This document shows positions 52,093 through 59,965 of a stretch of DNA of 64,000 nt, piece after piece. The translations under genes and the position numbers were made by a program. The notes under the pieces were generated by a model. That model was not told where the DNA came from and made no database searches. It saw nothing but the letters and a program-made list of their open reading frames with translations. The stretch is from Paraburkholderia silviterrae. GTDB taxonomy: Bacteria; Pseudomonadota; Gammaproteobacteria; Burkholderiales; Burkholderiaceae. Within the stretch, counting starts at the first letter, position 1. Every line of letters begins with the position of its first letter. The stretch lies in assembly GCF_004353915.1 (NCBI RefSeq), contig NZ_SMRP01000007.1, forward strand, positions 206,284 to 270,283, read 5' to 3'.

Positions 52093-53997
52093 TCAGGTCC
52101 CAAGCCTCTCGCGCGCTTCGCCGGACGTGTGCTGCGCATCCGCCAGGTTCGGCAGGTGCGGCGCACGCGGCGCGTCGAGCGCGCGCAGCAGCGCCGTGCG
52201 CAGCACTTCGTAGTGCACCGGCTTGGGCAGCAAGTCGAAGAACGGATTCTCGCTGTCGGCGGCAGCGGCCGCGAGCGCGGCCACGTCGGCGCTCACGGCG
52301 ATCACGCGCGGACGCGCGCCGATCCCCGCGCCCTCGCGCGCCTCGAGCCCCGTCACGAACGCGTAGCCGTCGCGGCCCGGCATGTGCAGGTCGAGCAGCA
52401 CGACGCCGCACTGGGTCTCGTCGAGGCGGGCCAGCGCGCTGTCCGCGTCGGCGGCGGCGAGCGGCGCGTAGCCCATGTGCGCGACCATCTCGCACAGCGA
52501 CTCGCGCACCAGCGGGTTGTCGTCGACCACCAGCACCTGCTGCTGCACCTCGTCGCGCGAGTGCGGCGCGAGCACGTCGGCGACCGGCGCCACCACCGTC
52601 GTGACGGGAATCGTCACCGTGAAGGTCGTGCCCCTGCCCACGCGGCTGTCGGTTTCGATCGTGCCGCCAAACAGGTCGACGAGCCCGCGCACGATCGCGA
52701 GCCCCATGCCGGCGCCTTCGTAACGGCGCGAGCGCGAGGTATCGAGCTGGGTGAACTCCTTGAAGATGAGCGGGATCTGCGCGGCGGGCACGCCCGGCCC
52801 GGTGTCGCTCACGATGATCGCCAACGTTTGCGCGAGCGGCACGCCGCCATGCACGACCGCGCCGCTGATGAATTCGATGCGCACCGAGCCGCGCTCGGTG
52901 TAGCGGATCGCGTTGGTCACGAGGTTGTTGGCGATCTGGCGGATGCGGTGCGGATCGGCCACGAGCCGCCGATGCACGCCGTGGCAGGCGTGCTCGAACG
53001 CGAGGCCGCGAGCGCGCGCGGCCTGCTCGTTTTCGTCGACGATCGACTGCAGGAGCTCGCGCGGGTCGAACGCTTCCTGACGCAATTCGAGCTTGCCTGC
53101 GCCAAGGCGCGCGTAGTCGGTGAGGTCCTTCATCTGCGCCTCGAGCTGGCGCGCGGCGGTTTCGAGCCGCTGGATCACCTTGCTGTCCGACTCGGAATGC
53201 GAGTTGAAGCCGAGCAGCTCGATCGACGACACGATGGCGTGCAGCGGCGTGCGCAGTTCGTGGCTGATCATGCCGAGGAACGCGTCCTTGGCCGTGCTCG
53301 CCTCGCGCGCGGCGCGGCTCGCCTGGTGCTCGGCCTCGAGCGCCGCGTGCTGTTGCCGGATGAGACGCGTGCGCCGGTAGCCGTTCATCACGAGCAGCAC
53401 CGCCGCCGCCGCCGAGAGCATCAGCAGCACGAGGCCCGCGGCAAACATTTCGCGGCGCTTTGCGATGAAGTCGCGCCGGATGCCTTCGCGCTCGGTCACA
53501 TCGGCAAAGCGCCGGCTCAAGGCGAGATCGGTCACCTGGGCCCACTGCGCGTCGAGCACCATCAGCATGGGCACCGCGCGCTCGGGATTCTCGGCGAGCG
53601 TCGCGATTTCGGCGTCGAACGGCACAATGGCGGCATGGATCGCGGCGAGATCGGCCTGCTGACGCTTCATGAGCTCAGGCTTGTTCGCGAGCGTGCGCGT
53701 CGTGCTCTTCATCACGTTGAGCTTGGACTGCAGGACTTCGTAGCGCAGCCGCACCTTGTCGATGTCACGGTCGAGGCCGTCCGCGTAGATCAGCAACTGG
53801 CTCTCGAAGCGCGCGTAGGCGATCTGCATCTGCGCGGCGTCCCAGTAGAGGCCGTCGTAGTTGCCGGTCAGGCGCTGGACCACGTTGGGGTTCAGCAGGT
53901 TCGCGTAGAGCAGATAGCCCACGGCCACCACCGGCGGCACCAGCGCGGCAACCCAGATCAGCACATGCAGCAGGCGCCGCAGCGGACGTCGCATCAC
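52093..53997 (-). CDS. Hybrid sensor histidine kinase with receiver domain
   Basis: A 634-residue inner membrane kinase. Membrane segments at about 8-30 and 185-205 enclose a helical periplasmic sensor of about 155 residues. The H-box MISHELRTPLHA puts the phospho-His at 246. N, G1 and G2 boxes are NNLVTNAIRY, DTGPGVP and GAGMGLAIVRG. The C-terminal receiver (about 490-610) has VVDDNPLVRES, Asp536 in LDLHMPGRDG and the Lys in LPKPVH. There is no HPt domain, so the next step may be direct transfer to the BetR-receiver protein. It starts at GTG (53997) or the next ATG, four bases after the exported oxidoreductase-fold gene. Confidence 0.9.
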   Translation of the reverse strand: MMRRPLRRLLHVLIWVAALVPPVVAVGYLLYANLLNPNVVQRLTGNYDGLYWDAAQMQIAYARFESQLLIYADGLDRDIDKVRLRYEVLQSKLNVMKSTTRTLANKPELMKRQQADLAAIHAAIVPFDAEIATLAENPERAVPMLMVLDAQWAQVTDLALSRRFADVTEREGIRRDFIAKRREMFAAGLVLLMLSAAAAVLLVMNGYRRTRLIRQQHAALEAEHQASRAAREASTAKDAFLGMISHELRTPLHAIVSSIELLGFNSHSESDSKVIQRLETAARQLEAQMKDLTDYARLGAGKLELRQEAFDPRELLQSIVDENEQAARARGLAFEHACHGVHRRLVADPHRIRQIANNLVTNAIRYTERGSVRIEFISGAVVHGGVPLAQTLAIIVSDTGPGVPAAQIPLIFKEFTQLDTSRSRRYEGAGMGLAIVRGLVDLFGGTIETDSRVGRGTTFTVTIPVTTVVAPVADVLAPHSRDEVQQQVLVVDDNPLVRESLCEMVAHMGYAPLAAADADSALARLDETQCGVVLLDLHMPGRDGYAFVTGLEAREGAGIGARPRVIAVSADVAALAAAAADSENPFFDLLPKPVHYEVLRTALLRALDAPRAPHLPNLADAQHTSGEARERLGT

Positions 53998-54001
53998 CTT
54001 C

Positions 54002-54574
54002 TCACTGCTTGATGGTCATCGAAACGATCTGCCAGGCGAACTTGGCGTCGCCCGCCGCGCCGTCGAGCTCCATCGGGAACTGGTCGCGCGGATAGATCAG
54101 GAATAGCGGACCGAAATTGCTCACCTTCAGGCGCTTGCCGTTCATCTCGTAGGCGAGCACCGCGCCGTAGCGCGCGGCGTCGGACACGGGCACGACGCAA
54201 GTGTAGTCGTCGATGGTGTGAATTTCGATCTGGCTGCCGTAAGCGCCCACGGTACTGAGCACGTCGGAGAGCAGCGCGCCCGTGAAGGTCGAGCGCGGCG
54301 TCCAGGTAGTGGTCGTCACGATCGAATGCGCGGGCAGCTTGAGCAGCGCCGCCTCACTGAAGTGATAATCGGTGTGCGCGGCGTCATTGGTCACGCGCAC
54401 TTCGCCGTTCACGTCGAGCTGGAGCGAGCCGTCCGAGCCGGCCAATGCGAGCCGCGGCAGCGGCATGGCGGCCACCGCCAGCAGCCCGGCGAGCGCAGCC
54501 GTGAAGCGCCGGCGCTCGCGGCATGCGGGCCGGGCTTCGTGCCGGCCGTCTTGCCCGACAACAGGATCCTGCAT
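54002..54574 (-). CDS. Exported molybdopterin-oxidoreductase-fold protein (putative ligand sensor)
   Basis: A 190-residue periplasmic protein. A hydrophobic signal with RERRRF before it (about 20-46) may be Sec or Tat. The rest resembles the small SUOX-type molybdopterin-binding fold: FSEAALLKLPAHSIVTTTTW, the FTGALLSDVLSTVGA helix, YTCVVPVSD and an ending YPRDQFPMELDGAAGDAKFA with a conserved W. The catalytic Cys of sulfite oxidases is not at the usual place: the nearest Cys is in DDYTCVV. It may therefore bind a ligand without catalysis. It is translated together with the hybrid kinase, whose start follows its stop by four bases. Confidence 0.72.
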   Translation of the reverse strand: MQDPVVGQDGRHEARPACRERRRFTAALAGLLAVAAMPLPRLALAGSDGSLQLDVNGEVRVTNDAAHTDYHFSEAALLKLPAHSIVTTTTWTPRSTFTGALLSDVLSTVGAYGSQIEIHTIDDYTCVVPVSDAARYGAVLAYEMNGKRLKVSNFGPLFLIYPRDQFPMELDGAAGDAKFAWQIVSMTIKQ

Positions 54575-54823
54575 GGCTCTCGCTCCCCTGGCGCAATATT
54601 CATTGTGTGATCATGCCGCAGCCCTGCGCGCAGTCCAGCGTGAAGTCCCGCGATACGACCCTTTGAGTGACCCGCACCGTACCGGTCTGCATGAGCCGGC
54701 AAGCATAGGCATAATATCGTCAAACATTAATCCGACAATAGAGGTCTTGTTCGCTGACGCACGCATCGGCAGCACGCGGCCGCGTGGCGCAACAGACCGT
54801 CATCGCACTGTCACTCCCGTCCC

Positions 54824-55771
54824 ATGAACAAACCCGTCGTTCCGCTCACCTACGAACAGCTCGACCATTGGGTCGAATCGCTGCAGCCGCTGCTGATCGA
54901 GGAGGATTTCGCTGCGGTCGTCGGCATCCTGCGCGGCGGCGCGCCGCTCGCGCTGATGGTCTCGCACGCGACCGGCGCGAACGTCGCCTTCCTGCGCTAT
55001 TCGCGCGAGACGCGCGAGGTGCGCTGGGACTCCACGCTGCCCATGCCCGAGCCGGGCTCGAAGGTGCTGGTATGCGAGGACATTGCCGGACGGGGCCATA
55101 CACTCGTCGACTGCATCGCGTTCCTGCGCGAGCACGGCCTCGTGGTGCGCACGCTCACGGGCGCCTATGACGACCTGAGCCGCCTGCGCCCTGACTATTC
55201 GATCGACGCGAGCGGCTATTTCGCGCTGTTCCCCTGGGAGCGGCAGGCCTACACCGACCGCTATCGCGCCGACTGGTCGCGCGAGGGCACGCGCGAAGGC
55301 ACGGGCATGGGCGACGATCACGAATACGCGGTCTACGCGATCGACCTCGACGGCATTCTCTTGCCCGACATTCCGCTCTCGCGCTACGACGAAAATCTCG
55401 AAGCGGCGCTTGCCGAACGCGACGCGCTGCTGCCGCTCGAGCGCGTGCCGGACATCGACCTGAAGCACACGCGCGCCATCATCACCGGCCGCCCCGAAAT
55501 CGACCGCGAGCGCACCCAGGCGTGGCTCGACCGGCACGGCTTCGGGCATCTGGAGCTGATGATGCGCGCGCCGGGCGAGCACGACGACACGCCTTCGGGC
55601 GCCGCCACGCACAAGGCCGCCGCCGCAGTGCGCTGCGGCGTGACGCATTTCATCGAGAGCGATCCGGTGCAGGCCATCTACATCGCGCAGCTCGCGCCGC
55701 TCTTGCGCGTGATCTGGTGGAACGCCCAGGCGCGCGCGGGCACGCTGATCGGCGCTTCGGCCTGGGGTTGA
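54824..55771 (+). CDS. Phosphoribosyltransferase-HAD fusion protein
   Basis: A 315-residue cytosolic protein. Residues 1-160 form a type I phosphoribosyltransferase domain with VVGILRGGAPLALMVS and a PRPP-binding loop KVLVCEDIAGRGHTLVD (Glu85-Asp86). Residues 168-310 look like a HAD-type phosphatase, starting with AIDLDGILLPD (Asp174, Asp176), then IITGRPEIDRERTQ and ESDPVQAIYIA. Fusion of a PRTase and a HAD phosphatase suggests nucleotide or ribosyl phosphate salvage, or synthesis of a modified nucleoside. The substrate is unknown. It stops 18 bases from the convergent NERD-helicase gene. Confidence 0.8.
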   Translation: MNKPVVPLTYEQLDHWVESLQPLLIEEDFAAVVGILRGGAPLALMVSHATGANVAFLRYSRETREVRWDSTLPMPEPGSKVLVCEDIAGRGHTLVDCIAFLREHGLVVRTLTGAYDDLSRLRPDYSIDASGYFALFPWERQAYTDRYRADWSREGTREGTGMGDDHEYAVYAIDLDGILLPDIPLSRYDENLEAALAERDALLPLERVPDIDLKHTRAIITGRPEIDRERTQAWLDRHGFGHLELMMRAPGEHDDTPSGAATHKAAAAVRCGVTHFIESDPVQAIYIAQLAPLLRVIWWNAQARAGTLIGASAWG

Positions 55772-55789
55772 TGCGCGGGCAGTCCGGCC

Positions 55790-57511
55790 TCACGTGCGAG
55801 CGAGCGCCGCCGGATCACGCCCCATCGCCCGCGCGGCGCGCGCCGACGCCACCACGATCAGCTTCATGGTTGCGCGCGTCGCACCCACGAAGAGCTTGCG
55901 CGCCGTGCGCTCGTCGAGCGTCTCGAAGTCGACGTCCGTGAGGATCACGCAGGGCGCCGACTGCCCCTTGAAGCGATAGATCGAATCGAGCAGCACGTCG
56001 CCATCGCGATACTGCGGATTGCCGAACAGGTCGAATTGCCCCGTGAAGCTGCGCAGCCGATGCGGCCCCAGGTGGTCGAGCGCCGTGAAATGCGAATGCT
56101 CACGGCCCCGGAACGACAGCACCACGATGTCCTGCTTGCGAAAGCCCAGTGAGAGCGCCTGCGTGATCGCGCGCTTGGTCGCCACGACTACGGCAGGCTC
56201 TTGCGCGCCATCCGCCCCCCGTTCCACCGCCCTGCCAGCCGCGCCCGTTTCGGCGCGCTCGTCCCAGACGGCGAGCGTGACCTCCGAGCCGTCGAACGGG
56301 CTGCCCGCCGCATGCTGCGCGAGCGCGGGCACGGCCTCGCCCGCCGCCTCGCGCAGAAACGCGAGGATGTCACGCGGGCTGCGGTAATTGGTGGTCTCGC
56401 GCAGCACGGTCCAGCCGGGCAAGGCCACGGGCTCGCGCATATAGAGGTTCTGCAGCGGGTCTTCGAGCCACCACCACGCCGCGCCCGGACGCAACAGGCG
56501 CGCGAGCGCATCGACCCACGCCGGCTGGAAATCCTGCCCCTCGTCGACGATCACCACATCGAACTGCCAGCGTGCGTCGATGGGCGTCTGCGCGAAGCGC
56601 CGCTCCAGGCCTTCGAAAACATTCGTGCCCTCGAAGTCGGGCACATGGCCGCCGTCGCGCGAGACCCAATCGCACAGCTGATGGTAGTTGGCCACCTTCG
56701 CCTCGGGCGGCGCGACCTTGGCAATGTGGTCCGCCAGCGGCCGGTTGAAGCACACATAGAGCGTGCGCGCGCCGCGAGCGAGCGCGTCCTTCATCACTTG
56801 CAACGCGAGCTGGGTCTTGCCCGAGCCCGCCGTGCCGATCACGCGCAGGCGAAACGGCTCGAATTCGAGGCGTCGCGCCCAACTGGCGAGCCCGCCCGCA
56901 AGACGCGTGACGAGCGTGCCCGCCGCGCCCACCAGCGCGCTGGCGTCGGGGGTGAGCGAGAGCTCGTCGGCGAGAAAATGATGGATCTTCGCGGCGCACG
57001 GCAGGCGCGGCTCGTCGGCGGGCAGCGCCTCGCGCACGATGGCCGCGAGCTGCGCCTTGCGCGTGGCGTCGACGATGCGCGAGGCCTGCACGCCCGCGAT
57101 CGCCGGCTCGCGCACTGCATGGTCGGGGCAGTAGAAGAGCGCCTCGAGACCGTAGTTGCCCACGCCGAACGCGGCCGTGAAGCGCCGGTGCAATGCCTCC
57201 ACCGTGCCCGCGAGCCCGACCGCAACATTGCGCTCGGTCTGCAGATACGCCTTCACGAGGCCGTTTTTCGTCTCGCGCAGGAAGCCGGTCTTCTGCTCGA
57301 CGATCAGCGCGCGCCCGGACGGGCTCACGATCACGAAGTCCGCCTCGCCGAACACGGAGAATCCCTCCGTGAGCCGCGTCCAGTGCACACCGTGATAGAC
57401 GGTGTAGCCGGCGGGCAAGCCGCGCTCGAGGAGCGCGAGCGTCTCGCGCTCGCGCGCGGCGGCGCCGGTCGCTTCCAGGTGCTGCCAGTTGTCGGGGACA
57501 ATGCGGGCCAT
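55790..57511 (-). CDS. NERD-domain SF1 helicase (UvrD/Rep-like)
   Basis: A 573-residue DNA-processing protein. The N-terminal NERD nuclease-related domain (about 15-130) has GEADFVIVSPSGRALIVEQK with the D and E-x-K pattern. The helicase core has Walker A GTAGSGKTQL near 225, DVVIVDEGQDFQPAWVDAL near 318-337, and late motifs FRGREHSHF and SIYRFKGQSAPCVILTDVD. It ends with LFVGATRATMKLIVVAS. The ATG follows GAGGA by 7 nt. It is likely a repair or defence enzyme. The pairing with the convergent PRTase-HAD gene may be accidental. Confidence 0.88.
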   Translation of the reverse strand: MARIVPDNWQHLEATGAAARERETLALLERGLPAGYTVYHGVHWTRLTEGFSVFGEADFVIVSPSGRALIVEQKTGFLRETKNGLVKAYLQTERNVAVGLAGTVEALHRRFTAAFGVGNYGLEALFYCPDHAVREPAIAGVQASRIVDATRKAQLAAIVREALPADEPRLPCAAKIHHFLADELSLTPDASALVGAAGTLVTRLAGGLASWARRLEFEPFRLRVIGTAGSGKTQLALQVMKDALARGARTLYVCFNRPLADHIAKVAPPEAKVANYHQLCDWVSRDGGHVPDFEGTNVFEGLERRFAQTPIDARWQFDVVIVDEGQDFQPAWVDALARLLRPGAAWWWLEDPLQNLYMREPVALPGWTVLRETTNYRSPRDILAFLREAAGEAVPALAQHAAGSPFDGSEVTLAVWDERAETGAAGRAVERGADGAQEPAVVVATKRAITQALSLGFRKQDIVVLSFRGREHSHFTALDHLGPHRLRSFTGQFDLFGNPQYRDGDVLLDSIYRFKGQSAPCVILTDVDFETLDERTARKLFVGATRATMKLIVVASARAARAMGRDPAALART

Positions 57512-57536
57512 GGACGGTCCTCGTCGCGGGGTGCCA

Positions 57537-57566
57537 GGTTCGGCCGGATTCGGCCAGATTCAGCCA
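57537..57566. repeat. Three 10-base tandem repeats (GATTCGGCCA type)
   Basis: GGTTCGGCCG, GATTCGGCCA and GATTCAGCCA follow one another 26 bases upstream of the NERD-helicase start. They may be a slippage product or spaced half-sites. Confidence 0.45.
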
Positions 57567-57636
57567 GGTCGTGCAGCGGCTATTCTACGTAGCTACGCGA
57601 GGGCCGCAGGATCAGCGACAGAAAATGCGACCAGCT

Positions 57637-57665
57637 CAATTGGCGTGACAGCGTCACGACAATTG
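57637..57665. promoter_or_regulatory. Long operator-like palindrome, nested dyads
   Basis: Outer arms CAATTG (57637-57642 and 57660-57665) and inner arms CGTGAC (57644-57649) / GTCACG (57653-57658) are symmetric about the AGC at 57650-57652. The 29-base element has a single mismatched pair outside the centre. It lies between divergent NERD-helicase and GST genes and has no T-run, so it is a strong operator candidate. Confidence 0.6.
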
Positions 57666-57928
57666 ACTCGTCCGGAAAAGTAACGGCGAACTGCACGATG
57701 CGGCGCAAGTTCTTGTCCACGAATCTATCGATGAACCTGCTGTGTCCAGCTTGAACGCAGTCCCGCGAAGTGCCGGGCTGGGGCCGTCGCGAAACAAAAA
57801 AAAGCCGCCCGGATCGTGTATCGTTGCGGTCCTGGCCCCCATCGAACGGGGCTGCGCCGCGCGCCGCTTGCGCCCGATATCGCGACGCATCGCGCGCCAA
57901 TTTTTTGCTGCAAAGGAGAGAGCACCGG

Positions 57929-58555
57929 ATGATCAAAATCTGGGGACGCCCCAACTCGGTGAACGTCCAGAAAGTGCTGTGGTGTTGCGACGAACTCGTG
58001 CTGCCGTTCGAACGTATCGACGCGGGCGGCCAGTTCGGCCGCCTCGACGAACCGTCCTACCTCGTGATGAACCCGAACGGCAAGATCCCGACCCTCGTGG
58101 ACGGCAATTTCGTGCTGTGGGAATCGAACGCGATCCTGCGTTATCTGGCCATGGAGTACGGCCCTTCGAGCCTGCTCTACCCGGCCGATCCGAAGGTGCG
58201 CGCCTCGATCGAGCGCTGGCTCGACTGGTCGATCGGCACGCTGGCGCCCGCCGAGCGGCCGCTCTTTCTCGCGCTCGTGCGCACGCCGCCCGAGAAGCGC
58301 GACCCCGTGAAGATCGAAGCCGACGTGCAAAGCGTCGCCGCGCTGTGGACGCTGCTCGACCACCATCTGCAAGGCCGCTTCTTCCTTGAAAACGAGCGCT
58401 TCTCGCTCGCCGACATCGTGCTGGGCGCGTTCGCGCGGCGCTGGTTCGGGCTCGAAGACATCGAGCGGCCCGCATTGCCGAACCTCGAGCGCTGGTATCA
58501 GCGCCTCGCGCAGCGTCAGGGCTTTCGCAAGTACATCGACCTGCCGCTGACCTGA
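57929..58555 (+). CDS. Glutathione S-transferase family protein
   Basis: A 208-residue cytosolic protein with an N-terminal thioredoxin-like domain (1-80; IWGRPNSVNVQKVLWCCDEL, NPNGKIPTLVDGNFVLWESN) and an all-helical C-terminal domain (90-205; FFLENERFSLADIVLGAFAR). The N-terminal Ser in PNSVNVQ is the likely glutathione-activating residue. The ATG at 57929 follows AAAGGAGAG by about 10 nt. It likely conjugates or reduces electrophiles, with no specific substrate shown. It precedes a Zur-like gene by 98 bases. Confidence 0.9.
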   Translation: MIKIWGRPNSVNVQKVLWCCDELVLPFERIDAGGQFGRLDEPSYLVMNPNGKIPTLVDGNFVLWESNAILRYLAMEYGPSSLLYPADPKVRASIERWLDWSIGTLAPAERPLFLALVRTPPEKRDPVKIEADVQSVAALWTLLDHHLQGRFFLENERFSLADIVLGAFARRWFGLEDIERPALPNLERWYQRLAQRQGFRKYIDLPLT

Positions 58556-58641
58556 GCGGATCCGGCGGCGCGCCGCCCGGCGTGCCCCCTCATGCACGCC
58601 AGCGGCGCCCGGGCGCGCCAGCGCAGGCACGGCGTGCCCCG

Positions 58642-58647
58642 TATAAT
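58642..58647 (+). promoter_or_regulatory. Consensus -10 hexamer six bases before the Zur-type ATG
   Basis: TATAAT ends only six bases before the ATG at 58654 and no Shine-Dalgarno sequence is present. If used, the mRNA would be leaderless or nearly so. No good -35 is visible 17 bases upstream. Confidence 0.4.
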
Positions 58648-58653
58648 CGCGGC

Positions 58654-59277
58654 ATGAAGACAGCAAAACCGTCCCTGGACACCGCGGCCCCGCACGGCCA
58701 CGCACATGATCACGCTCACGAGGCGCACGATCACCGTCATGGCGAGGGCGGTACGAATGGCGCGAGTGGTGCAGATGGCGCGCACGGCGCGTCGCTCGAA
58801 AGCGCGCTCGTAATGGCCGAGGCCTATTGCCGCGAGCGCGGCGAAAAGCTCACGCCGATCCGCCGCAAGGTGCTCGAGCTGCTGCTCACCTCGGGCCGCG
58901 CGACCAAAGCCTATTCGCTGCTCGACGAAATGCGCCAGATCCATCCGGGATCGGCGCCCCCCACGGTCTATCGCGCACTCGACTTCCTGCTTTCGGCGGG
59001 ACTCGTCCACCGCATCGAATCGATCAACGCGTTCGCCGTCTGCCACGACCTCACGCAGTGCCAGCACGGCATCCTCGTCGTCTGCCAGCAATGCGGCAAC
59101 GTCACCGAGCTGCACGAGCCCAAGCTGCGCCAGGCGCTGGTCGCGCAGATCGAGGCCGCGGGCTACCGGCTCTCCGGCGACGGCATCGAGCTCAAGGGTG
59201 TCTGCGCGCAATGCCAGGCGGTCGAGCGGACGGGCGCCGAAGGCGCGCAAGCCGCGAAGGCCGCCGCACAGTCCTGA
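58654..59277 (+). CDS. zur: Fur-family zinc uptake regulator (Zur-like) with His-rich N-terminus
   Basis: A 207-residue metalloregulator. Residues 10-45 are rich in His and Ala/Gly (HGHAHDHAHEAHDHRHGEGG), an unusual extension probably for metal binding. The Fur winged helix follows (about 60-125; KLTPIRRKVLELLLTSGRAT, PPTVYRALDFLLSAGLVHRI). The dimer domain has two CxxC pairs for structural zinc, CQQC and CAQC. The lack of the Fur HHDH-type block and the RIES.NAF.CH motif point to Zur. The ATG is assigned without a ribosome site, near a TATAAT. It likely represses zinc import genes outside the window. Confidence 0.83.
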   Translation: MKTAKPSLDTAAPHGHAHDHAHEAHDHRHGEGGTNGASGADGAHGASLESALVMAEAYCRERGEKLTPIRRKVLELLLTSGRATKAYSLLDEMRQIHPGSAPPTVYRALDFLLSAGLVHRIESINAFAVCHDLTQCQHGILVVCQQCGNVTELHEPKLRQALVAQIEAAGYRLSGDGIELKGVCAQCQAVERTGAEGAQAAKAAAQS

Positions 59278-59316
59278 GCGGCGCAGGACCTCGCCTCGCG
59301 CCGCAGTGGCGCTCCC

Positions 59317-59727
59317 TCAAAGCGACTGACGCGCGTCGATTGCGTCGCTCAACAACGCCACCAGCGCCTCGGGCCTCGCCGGCTTGGTCATGAAGTGCTG
59401 AAAGCCTTCGCCGATGCTCCGCAGACGCCAGCTTTCGTCGGTGTGGCCCGTGAGCGCCACCGCGACGGCCGGGGCGTGATCGCCACGGATTTCATGGTCG
59501 CGCAGGCGCTGGATCAGGTAGAAACCGTCCATCTCGGGCAGGTCCAGATCGCAGACCACTGCGTCGGGCATGAGGCTCATAGCCGCTTCGACGCCTGTTT
59601 CGGCGTCCGCCACCGCAACCACGTGGGCGCCCTCCGCCTCTAGCAGGGAAGTCAGGGAGTCCCGGCTTTGCGGGTCGTCTTCGACCAGCACGATGGTCGT
59701 CTGGTCGAGCTTGTGTACTGCGTTCAT
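59317..59727 (-). CDS. Single-domain response regulator
   Basis: A 136-residue receiver-only protein: VLVEDDPQSRDSL at the acidic pocket, the phospho-acceptor Asp near 60 in VVCDLDLPEMDG, Thr in VALTGHTDES and Lys in HFMTKPARPE. It has no output domain, so it acts by protein contact, for example as a phosphate sink or in motility-type control. No cognate kinase gene is adjacent; the hybrid kinase at 52-54 kb is the nearest. No ribosome site is seen before the ATG at 59727, so the start is moderately sure. Confidence 0.85.
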   Translation of the reverse strand: MNAVHKLDQTTIVLVEDDPQSRDSLTSLLEAEGAHVVAVADAETGVEAAMSLMPDAVVCDLDLPEMDGFYLIQRLRDHEIRGDHAPAVAVALTGHTDESWRLRSIGEGFQHFMTKPARPEALVALLSDAIDARQSL

Positions 59728-59965
59728 TGTGTTTGCTTGAATGCCGTTCTGTCTGTTTGGCTTGCCGCGCGGCACGAAGGGCGCGCGGTTCGCAGCGGGC
59801 AACACACTACGGGCAACACGCCCGATCGCCCAATTAGAGCAATCCCGATGCCATGCGTTCAGCACGGCGCCGCGCACGATAGCCGCACTCGAGGTCACGC
59901 CGATGACAGCCGTGTATCTCGCTATACCTATGCGAACTGGGTCATTGCCCCTGCCGTTTGCCCCC

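Larger units (their letters stand above)
57512..57928. other. Divergent regulatory region of NERD-helicase and GST genes
   Basis: 417 bases without a gene. It holds a 30-base triple repeat and a long interrupted palindrome (listed separately), and a run of eight A residues at about 57787-57796 near GCCGCCCGG with no matching stem. Confidence 0.45.

Noticed and set aside
57787-57796. A-run beside GCCGCCCGG as a minus-strand terminator
   Set aside because: No pairing arm exists on the other side, so no stem forms.
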